Positions 1 to 4,893 of a stretch of 8,903 nucleotides of DNA are shown in pieces. This DNA comes from CAZJYI01 sp964550025 (GTDB lineage Bacteria; Verrucomicrobiota; Kiritimatiellia; UBA8416; CAYOBW01): contig CAZJYI010000289.1 of assembly GCA_964550025.1 (NCBI GenBank), forward strand, positions 1 to 8,903, given 5' to 3'. Within the stretch, counting starts at the first letter, position 1, and each line of letters opens with the position of its first letter. The notes beneath the pieces were generated by a model that saw only the letters and a list, made by a program, of their open reading frames with translations, was not told the origin of the DNA and searched no databases. The translations under genes and the position numbers were made by a program.

Positions 1-1
1 C

Positions 2-196
2 TACGGCGTCTCGCCGCATGAGTACCTCACCCGCACCCGCGTCAATCGCGCCATGATGATGCTTCGCGACAGCGACCTCGATATCACCACCATCGCCCAT
101 GCCTGCGGCTACCATGACAGCAGCTACTTCACCCGCACTTTCCGCAAGACCACCGGCCTGACCCCCAGCGCCTACCGCGAACGGCAAAGGGGGTAG
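2..196 (+). CDS. AraC/XylS-family transcriptional regulator, C-terminal fragment
   Basis: This is the last 64 codons of a DNA-binding transcriptional activator; the start lies outside the window. The reading frame begins at base 2 and ends with TAG at 194-196. The visible part covers most of the AraC-type double helix-turn-helix domain. The residues ITTIAHACGYHDSSYFTR, followed by FRKTTGLTPSAYR, match the family signature around the second HTH: the IA..CGY..SSYF.R.F motif and then the G.TP..YR ending. The N-terminal sensing domain, which would tell the ligand, is not visible. In glycan-utilising bacteria such regulators often sit beside the glycoside hydrolase genes they control, and a secreted glycan-active gene set follows on the same strand. 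The regulatory link is inferred only. The intervening 613 bases contain a repeat element, so read-through transcription is unlikely. Confidence 0.93.
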   Translation, partial: YGVSPHEYLTRTRVNRAMMMLRDSDLDITTIAHACGYHDSSYFTRTFRKTTGLTPSAYRERQRG

Positions 197-223
197 GACC
201 GTTCGGTATGCCGGATCCACCTC

Positions 224-261
224 CGTAGGTCCGAATTGCATTCGGACCCCGTCCAGGTCAG
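224..261 (+). repeat. Left terminal inverted repeat, itself a hairpin
   Basis: This is the left copy of the 38-bp inverted repeat. It contains a perfect 9-bp stem (228-236 with 240-248) closed by a 3-base loop TGC. It lies 27 bases after the regulator stop codon, so it could also act as a transcription end for that gene, although no T-run follows. Confidence 0.75.
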
Positions 262-320
262 CAAGCCCCCCAGCACGCGCGGATTGTCCGGAGAGAGAAA
301 CCTGAGATGTAGTCGCGAGC

Positions 321-366
321 GTGAGCGAGTGGGGATCTCCGGGCTGCCGTCGGGACTCTCGCTCAC
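321..366. repeat. 9-bp perfect inverted repeat with 28-base spacer
   Basis: GTGAGCGAG at 321-329 is the reverse complement of CTCGCTCAC at 358-366. The pair sits inside the left half of the palindromic element and would form a stem with a 28-base loop. No function can be assigned. Confidence 0.5.
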
Positions 367-383
367 TCACCACGTCGGCGGTA

Positions 384-448
384 GAGATCAGGTAATGAGA
401 TCAGGTAATGAGATTAAGTAAAGAGATTAAGTAAAGAGATCAAGTATC
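384..448 (+). repeat. Tandem array of five 13-bp units (left, forward)
   Basis: There are five head-to-tail 13-bp units with consensus GAGATYARGTAAW. Units 1 and 2 (GAGATCAGGTAAT) are identical, units 3 and 4 (GAGATTAAGTAAA) are identical, and unit 5 is GAGATCAAGTATC. Identity in adjacent pairs suggests growth by slippage or unit duplication. The array is richer in A and T than the rest of the window. Confidence 0.9.
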
Positions 449-461
449 GGTCTCCGCACCC

Positions 462-513
462 TACTTAATCTCACTACCTCATCTCGTTACCTCATCTCGT
501 TACTTAATCTCTC
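462..513 (-). repeat. Tandem array of four 13-bp units (right, inverted)
   Basis: The four units are TACTTAATCTCAC, TACCTCATCTCGT twice, and TACTTAATCTCTC. Their reverse complements follow the same GAGATnARGTA pattern as the left array, with the same 13-bp period. With 13 bases between the arrays, they can fold into a stem of about 50 bp with several possible registers. The two middle units are identical copies. Confidence 0.9.
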
Positions 514-555
514 CCTGCCACAGGGCAGAGCGTGCGGAGTTTCAGACTTGGTCCT

Positions 556-585
556 CCAGATCGTATCGAGGGATACCACATCTGG
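556..585. repeat. Nested hairpin in the right part of the element
   Basis: CCAGAT at 556-561 pairs with ATCTGG at 580-585. Inside it, GTATC at 563-567 pairs with GATAC at 572-576 around a GAGG loop. The two stems are separated by a small asymmetric internal loop. Confidence 0.65.
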
Positions 586-619
586 CCGGGTCAGGGTCCG
601 ATTACAGATCGGACCTACG
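582..619 (-). repeat. Right terminal inverted repeat, itself a hairpin
   Basis: The reverse complement of this stretch matches 224-261 at 30 of 38 positions. It holds a perfect 8-bp stem (595-602 with 608-615) and a 5-base loop TACAG. The loops of the two ends differ while the stems are kept, as expected if the hairpin shape is what matters. Confidence 0.75.
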
Positions 620-709
620 TTTGCCGCTCATGCATCCGCCGCCCGCCGCCCCTTGGTTGATTTGTCCTGTTCTCGGGTATTCAGTACCGGCATGGGCAGA
701 GGGGGGAAA

Positions 710-718
710 TGGTACAAT
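710..718 (+). promoter_or_regulatory. Candidate extended -10 promoter for the downstream gene set
   Basis: TGGTACAAT (710-718) fits an extended -10 element, TGn followed by TACAAT, one base away from the sigma-70 consensus TATAAT. No good -35 box is present 16-18 bases upstream, which is tolerated by extended -10 promoters. Transcription would begin near 725, giving a leader of about 85 bases before the start codon at 810. The site lies outside the palindromic element. Promoter consensus in the source phylum may differ from the model used here. Confidence 0.35.
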
Positions 719-751
719 CTCGGGAACATGGATTAGGTCCCGGGTGCATGA

Positions 752-764
752 CGCCGGAAAGGCG
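752..764. other. Small hairpin in the presumed leader
   Basis: CGCC (752-755) pairs with GGCG (761-764) around the loop GGAAA, 45 bases before the start codon at 810. It is short, and I recognise no known riboswitch consensus here. It is recorded as a possible leader structure only. Confidence 0.25.
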
Positions 765-796
765 AAGCAGAACATCGCTGGAGAAGAGATGACAAC

Positions 797-801
797 AGGA
801 G
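797..801 (+). promoter_or_regulatory. Ribosome binding site deciding the start at 810
   Basis: AGGAG at 797-801 is 8 bases from ATG 810. The in-frame ATG at 789 has only a weaker purine stretch before it. The start at 810 also places a normal signal peptide directly at the N terminus. Confidence 0.7.
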
Positions 802-809
802 AGCAGAAC

Positions 810-3143
810 ATGACGACACGAAGCCAATTCAAGACGGTCTTCGCCATCGCCTGCGTCGCGGTGGCCGCACTCGCCCTCACGGCCACGCCGGTGCCCGCTG
901 CCACCGAGTGGTCTCCTGCCGGTATATCTCCCGTGCTGTGGCTTGACGCCGGCGATGCCTCGACCATGACCTCAGGCGGGACTGTCAGCCAGTGGCTTGA
1001 TAAGAGTGGGAATGGCAGGCACGCGACTCAAAGTACCGTAGCGAACCAACCGATCACCAGCAGCCGAACGGTCAACGGGCTGAACGCTCTGGATTTCAAC
1101 GGCTCGTCCCATGTGATGGCTCTGCCTGATGGCACCATCCCCGCGGGTGACTCGAACTACTCGATGTTCGTGGTCCTTGAGTGGGACAAAGACACACCCA
1201 ACCAGGTCGTCGTCGGGACAATGCCTAACGGCAATGCTACAGGCAATTGGCTGGGTGGAATAGTAACAACACCGGCTGCTTTTGGTTCGTGGTGGCAAGG
1301 TTACGGGCTGAATCTCGGCCAGATAGCGGTCGGTGCCGAGATGTGGGGTGCATGGTATGACAATGTTGCGGCGGGGGGGACCATCTACGGCAACAAGAAC
1401 GGCAGTGATTCGATCACATCAGGCACGCCAGGTGTTGACCGAAATTCGCTGACTACAAGGCAGTATGTAGGTGCGAACGGCTTCAGTTCGGCGGACTATA
1501 CCGATGGGGCGATATGTGAGATCGTCGTGCTGGACAACGCGATTTCTGAACCAGACCGCCAGGATCTCGAAGGATACCTTGCATGGAAGTGGGGGCTTGA
1601 AGGTAATCTGCCGGCCGGCCATCCACACGAGAGCGCTGCTCCCTCCTGGACGCCCGCGGATATATCCACAGCCCTGTGGCTCGATGCTGCCGACACCTCG
1701 ACCATTGTCACAGGTGAGCCCGTCAGCCAGTGGAATGACAAGAGTGGGAACGGCAGGCACGCGACTCAAGGCTCTGCAGCGAATCAACCCCTCAGTGGCA
1801 ACCGCACCATCAACGGGCTGAACGCTCTCGATTTCAATGGCTCGTCCCATGTGATGGCTTTGCCTGATGGGACCATTCCCGCGGGTGACTCGAACTACTC
1901 GATGTTTGTGGTCGTTGAATGGGACAAGAATTCGCCTCCCCAGTACGTTGTCGGGACAATGCCCAGCGGTGCTGCTACAGGTAACTTCCTGGGTGCGATA
2001 GGACCGACCCCCGCGGTCTTTGGTCCGTGGTGGTCAGGCTATGGCCAAAGTCTCGGCCCGATAGCGGTCGGTGTCGAGATGTGGGGAGCATGGTATGACA
2101 ATTCCGTATCGACCCTGTACGGCAACAAGAATGGAAGTGATTCGATCACATCAGGGGTTCCTGCAGCAGACCGCAATTCGTCAACGACAAGGCAGTTTGT
2201 AGGAGCAAATGGTTTCAGCTCAAGCTCCTATACTGACGGGGCGATAGGTGAAGTGATTGTGCTGGCTTACGATATTGCTGAATCGGACCGCCAGGATCTC
2301 GAAGGATACCTCGCGTGGAAGTGGGGGCTTGAAGGCAATCTGCCGGCCGGCCATCCGCACGAGAGCGGCGCTCCCACCTGGACTCCTGCCGACATATCGA
2401 CGGCGCTGTGGCTTGATGCCGCCGATACCTCGACCATTACCTCGGGTACGCCCGTCAGCCAGTGGGCTGACAAGAGTGGGAACGGCAACCACGCGACACA
2501 AGGCACTGCCGCGAATCAACCCGTCACGGGCAACCGCACCGTCAACGGCGTCAATGCCCTGGATTTCAACGGCTCGTCCCATGTGATGGCTTTGCCTGAC
2601 GGTACCATTCCCGCGGGTGACTCGAACTACTCGATGTTTGTGGTCCTTGAATGGGACAAGAACACACCGACCCAGTACGTTGTCGGGACCATGCCTGACG
2701 GTGCCGGTACAGGTAATTGGCTGGGTGGGATAGTACAGACACCGGCTGTCTTTGGCCCGTGGTGGGCCAACTACGGCGTCAGTCTGGGCCCGATTGCGGT
2801 CGATGTCGAAATGTGGGGCGCATGGTATGACAATTCCGTATCGACCCTGTACGGTAACAAGAATGGTGATGACACGATCACATCAGGGGTCCAAGCCGCG
2901 GACCGCAATTCGTCAACGACAAGGCAGTTCGTAGGTGCGAATGGCTTCAATTCGAGCGCCTATACCGACGGGGCGATATGCGAAGTCGTTGTACTGGATT
3001 ACGACATCTCTGAAACAGAGCGCCAGGAACTCGAAGGATACCTTGCATGGAAGTGGGGGCTTGAAGGCAGTCTGCCTGCCGGCCATCCATACAAGAATGC
3101 CGCTCCCACGTTCTCAGACGGAACCCTGTTCATCATCCGTTAA
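810..3143 (+). CDS. Secreted protein with three tandem LamG/concanavalin A-like modules
   Basis: This 777-residue exported protein is likely to bind glycans or another surface ligand; no enzyme motif is visible. Residues 1-31 form a signal peptide: a basic start TTRSQFK, a hydrophobic core VFAIACVAVAALAL, and probable cleavage after PVPAA. The rest is three copies of one module beginning at W34, W280 and W524, each opening with W[ST]PA.IS..LWLDA.D.ST. and containing VSQW.DKSGNG.HATQ, LDFNGSSHVMALPDG, SMFVV.EWDK and EGYLAWKWGLEG. This pattern fits the LamG/concanavalin A-like jelly-roll domains common in PVC exoproteins. After module three only about ten residues remain (FSDGTLFIIR), with no PEP-CTERM, sorting or membrane anchor. 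In-frame codons extend upstream to a TTG at 621, inside a GC-rich stretch without a ribosome site, and were not used. It is the first gene of a presumed operon, 81 bases before the GH32-type gene. Confidence 0.85.
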   Translation: MTTRSQFKTVFAIACVAVAALALTATPVPAATEWSPAGISPVLWLDAGDASTMTSGGTVSQWLDKSGNGRHATQSTVANQPITSSRTVNGLNALDFNGSSHVMALPDGTIPAGDSNYSMFVVLEWDKDTPNQVVVGTMPNGNATGNWLGGIVTTPAAFGSWWQGYGLNLGQIAVGAEMWGAWYDNVAAGGTIYGNKNGSDSITSGTPGVDRNSLTTRQYVGANGFSSADYTDGAICEIVVLDNAISEPDRQDLEGYLAWKWGLEGNLPAGHPHESAAPSWTPADISTALWLDAADTSTIVTGEPVSQWNDKSGNGRHATQGSAANQPLSGNRTINGLNALDFNGSSHVMALPDGTIPAGDSNYSMFVVVEWDKNSPPQYVVGTMPSGAATGNFLGAIGPTPAVFGPWWSGYGQSLGPIAVGVEMWGAWYDNSVSTLYGNKNGSDSITSGVPAADRNSSTTRQFVGANGFSSSSYTDGAIGEVIVLAYDIAESDRQDLEGYLAWKWGLEGNLPAGHPHESGAPTWTPADISTALWLDAADTSTITSGTPVSQWADKSGNGNHATQGTAANQPVTGNRTVNGVNALDFNGSSHVMALPDGTIPAGDSNYSMFVVLEWDKNTPTQYVVGTMPDGAGTGNWLGGIVQTPAVFGPWWANYGVSLGPIAVDVEMWGAWYDNSVSTLYGNKNGDDTITSGVQAADRNSSTTRQFVGANGFNSSAYTDGAICEVVVLDYDISETERQELEGYLAWKWGLEGSLPAGHPYKNAAPTFSDGTLFIIR
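909..1646 (+). repeat. LamG-like module 1 (738 bp)
   Basis: This is the first of three tandem in-frame units. It is two codons longer than the others because it has DNVAAGGTIYG where modules 2 and 3 have DNSVSTLYG. A 29-base stretch at 1140-1168 is identical in all three copies. Confidence 0.9.
1647..2378 (+). repeat. LamG-like module 2 (732 bp)
   Basis: This is the second unit. It shares with module 3 the DNSVSTLYGNKNG segment at near-identical DNA level (around 2095-2135 and 2827-2867). The identical 29-base stretch lies at 1878-1906. Its opening residues, WTPADISTALWLDAADTST, are identical to those of module 3. Confidence 0.9.
2379..3110 (+). repeat. LamG-like module 3 (732 bp)
   Basis: This is the third unit, with the identical 29-base stretch at 2610-2638, exactly 732 bp after that of module 2. 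It resembles module 2 in the DNSVSTLYG region and module 1 in the segment LGGIV.TPA, so it shows mixed similarity, as expected from exchange between copies. Confidence 0.9.
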
Positions 3144-3213
3144 CGAAGCCGCCTGTTGCGGGCAGTGAAGGCGGTGTTGCTGCGTCAATGTGAGGCAGGG
3201 CGGAAACCGGACC

Positions 3214-3219
3214 GGGGAG
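3214..3219 (+). promoter_or_regulatory. Ribosome binding site deciding the start at 3225
   Basis: GGGGAG at 3214-3219 stands 5 bases before ATG 3225. The reading frame is open further upstream to 3156, but that extension has no such site and would bury the signal peptide. Confidence 0.7.
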
Positions 3220-3224
3220 ATGCG

Positions 3225-4871
3225 ATGAAGAGACGGATCGCTGCAATGGCGATGCTCGCCGCATCGGTGGCGTGCGTGAAAGCAATCGGAGACCAACCCA
3301 TGCATGGCACTGAACTGACAGCGGCCGCCCGGGCTCGACTCGAAGAACTTGCCGACCATCCGCAACGGGTGTTCTTCAAGAAGGCCCGCAAGGAGATGCA
3401 GCGGGACCGGCATTATCCGAAGTACCATTTCCTTGCACCCGAACACAACATCGGCGATCCGAACGGACTGTGCCACTGGCGGGGAAACTGGCACATCTTC
3501 TACCAGTTCCGCCCGCTCAAAACCCCAGGCGCCGAAAAAAGGGGCGAGAGACAGACGGTCTATTGGGGGCATGCGGTCAGTGCCGACCTGGTGCATTGGA
3601 AGGACCTGCCGATTGCGCTCTATCCTCGGGTCGGCAACGACTGTTTCTCCGGCAGCGCGCTGGTCGAGGAAGACCGCACGCTCTTGATGTATCATGCCAC
3701 CGGCAAAGGAAACCAGGTGGTTGAATCGACCGATCCGCTATTGCTCGACTGGAAGTTGATTGGGAAACATGTTCCCGATGAAGCGACGATTCCAAGATTA
3801 GAATCGGAACAACCCGATGGTTCTCCGTACCGTGTTTGGGACCCCTGCATATTCAAGAAGGGCGATACCTACTACTCCATTTCCGGCGTCTTCCGCGGCG
3901 TGCACGGAAAAGAGAATTCCCACCTGCGCACCGCCATCTGGCACCTGTTTTCCTCCAAAGACCTGAAGGACTGGGAATACACGGGCAACATGCTCGAGAA
4001 CGATCGGTTCACTCAGGTGGGCGATGACGGTTCGTGCAGCTATCTCTGGCCGCTGGGGGAGGATAAGGAGTTGCTGATGTTCTTCTCGCACCGTAACGGC
4101 AGCCAGGTCATGGTCGGCACGTTTGATCCACAAACCGGGAAGTTCGTTCCCGAATCACATCAGCTGTTGAACTCCGGTCCTGCGTCGGCCTGCCCGGCGC
4201 CGGGCAAACCCGGTGAAGTGATCGTGGTCAGTAACCAGAGCGGCGGCTACACCGGCCAAGGCGCCGGCAACTGGAATGGCCTCTTCACGCTTCCACGCAT
4301 CTATGGCCTGGGAGAGTCTGGGCAGCTGACAATCACGCCCGCCGGCAATACCCACGCGCTGCGCGGCAAAGAAATGACGCCCGGCGATCCGTTGCCCTCG
4401 GCGCTTGCTCCGGGGAAGGAAGTGGTATTGGACGGCATCGGCGGCAACGCACTGGAAATCATCGCGGAGATTGATCCGGGCCGTTCTTCCTTGATTGAGC
4501 TGAATGTGTTGCGCTCACCAGATGCACAAGAATACACCAGCATTCGTCTTTACCGCGACGGCGAGCCGTACAACAGGCACGGCGGGCAGCGTTGGTCGCT
4601 GAGTATCGATACCGCCCGCGGCTCGACCTCACCCGGCATCAGCCACCGCGTGCCGAGCACGACGGAGTTCCTGCGGTTCAATAATGAGCCGCTGCGCCTG
4701 CGCGTCTTCGTTGACGTCAGCATCATTGAGGTCTTCGCCAACGCCAAGGCGCACCTCGCTGAACGGAGCTATCCAGTTCTGCCCGAAAGCTCGGGTGTAT
4801 CCATCCGTTCCACCGGTGGCGGTGCAAAGCTGCAGAAGCTGCGGGCCTGGCCCATGGGGACGATCCACTGA
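3225..4871 (+). CDS. Secreted glycoside hydrolase family 32-type protein with altered active-site motifs
   Basis: This 548-residue protein has the full GH32 layout: a five-bladed beta-propeller (about residues 60-380) and a C-terminal beta-sandwich (about 400-545). GH32 enzymes cleave beta-fructosides such as sucrose, levan and inulin. Residues 1-20 form a signal peptide with likely cleavage after VKA; C17 is a weak lipobox alternative. Recognisable motifs are IGDPNG (nucleophile candidate D78), YWGHAVSADLVHW (113-125), CFSGSALVEED (from 140), VWDPCIF (D206) and, in the sandwich, LRVFVDVSIIEVFAN (492-506). Three positions depart from the textbook family: G instead of N before D78, W205 instead of Arg in the RDP motif, and S270-C271 where the acid/base Glu of the EC motif is expected. 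D267 and D268 lie just before. From memory, similar GDDG-x-C versions occur in PVC proteins annotated as GH32, so this is probably a distinct subfamily. The substrate is uncertain. The next gene starts 22 bases later. Confidence 0.85.
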   Translation: MKRRIAAMAMLAASVACVKAIGDQPMHGTELTAAARARLEELADHPQRVFFKKARKEMQRDRHYPKYHFLAPEHNIGDPNGLCHWRGNWHIFYQFRPLKTPGAEKRGERQTVYWGHAVSADLVHWKDLPIALYPRVGNDCFSGSALVEEDRTLLMYHATGKGNQVVESTDPLLLDWKLIGKHVPDEATIPRLESEQPDGSPYRVWDPCIFKKGDTYYSISGVFRGVHGKENSHLRTAIWHLFSSKDLKDWEYTGNMLENDRFTQVGDDGSCSYLWPLGEDKELLMFFSHRNGSQVMVGTFDPQTGKFVPESHQLLNSGPASACPAPGKPGEVIVVSNQSGGYTGQGAGNWNGLFTLPRIYGLGESGQLTITPAGNTHALRGKEMTPGDPLPSALAPGKEVVLDGIGGNALEIIAEIDPGRSSLIELNVLRSPDAQEYTSIRLYRDGEPYNRHGGQRWSLSIDTARGSTSPGISHRVPSTTEFLRFNNEPLRLRVFVDVSIIEVFANAKAHLAERSYPVLPESSGVSIRSTGGGAKLQKLRAWPMGTIH

Positions 4872-4881
4872 TGGTTGCATG

Positions 4882-4887
4882 AAGGGA
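4882..4887 (+). promoter_or_regulatory. Ribosome binding site deciding the start at 4894
   Basis: AAGGGA at 4882-4887 is 6 bases before ATG 4894. The in-frame ATG at 4879 lacks a site at suitable distance, and the frame continues open into the preceding gene, where no separate start is credible. Confidence 0.6.
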
Positions 4888-4893
4888 CTCTGC

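Larger units (their letters stand above)
224..619. mobile_element. Palindromic non-coding element with 38-bp imperfect terminal inverted repeats (MITE-like / fold-back)
   Basis: The left end (224-261) and the reverse complement of the right end (582-619) match at 30 of 38 positions without gaps. The outer 11 bases, CGTAGGTCCGA, are identical. Inside are further inverted pairs: two opposed arrays of 13-bp units (384-448 and 462-513), CTCCGCAC at 452-459 pairing with its complement at 532-539, and a nested hairpin at 556-585. No convincing coding sequence lies inside, so a transposase would have to act in trans. If the true ends are GGTCCGA at 228 and TCGGACC ending at 615, the element is flanked by TA on both sides, as for IS630/Tc1-mariner-type insertions. 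That boundary is inferred, and the mobile nature rests on structure alone. A large structured RNA or a regulatory palindrome is the alternative. Confidence 0.55.

Noticed and set aside
236..421. Short open frame of 61 codons inside the palindromic element
   Set aside because: It runs through inverted-repeat and tandem-repeat DNA, has no ribosome site, and its protein resembles nothing. It is most likely a chance frame.
384..513. CRISPR-like array
   Set aside because: The units are 13 bp and abut each other without unique spacers, and they occur in opposed orientation, so this is a tandem inverted array and not CRISPR.
621..809. In-frame upstream extension of the LamG-like protein from TTG 621, or from ATG 789
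   Set aside because: The 621 extension has no ribosome site, gives Pro-rich low-quality sequence, begins at the edge of the repeat element and buries a clear signal peptide. ATG 789 has a weaker ribosome site than ATG 810 and adds seven residues before the signal peptide.
1419..2586. Repeated overlapping open frames on both strands within the LamG-like gene
   Set aside because: They recur at the same place in each module because the DNA is triplicated. Their repetition is explained by the real frame.
3151..3173. CCGCC/GGCGG pairing after the LamG-like stop as a terminator
   Set aside because: The stem is only 5-6 bp, with a long loop and no T-run, and the next gene follows closely. An attenuating role cannot be excluded but is not supported.
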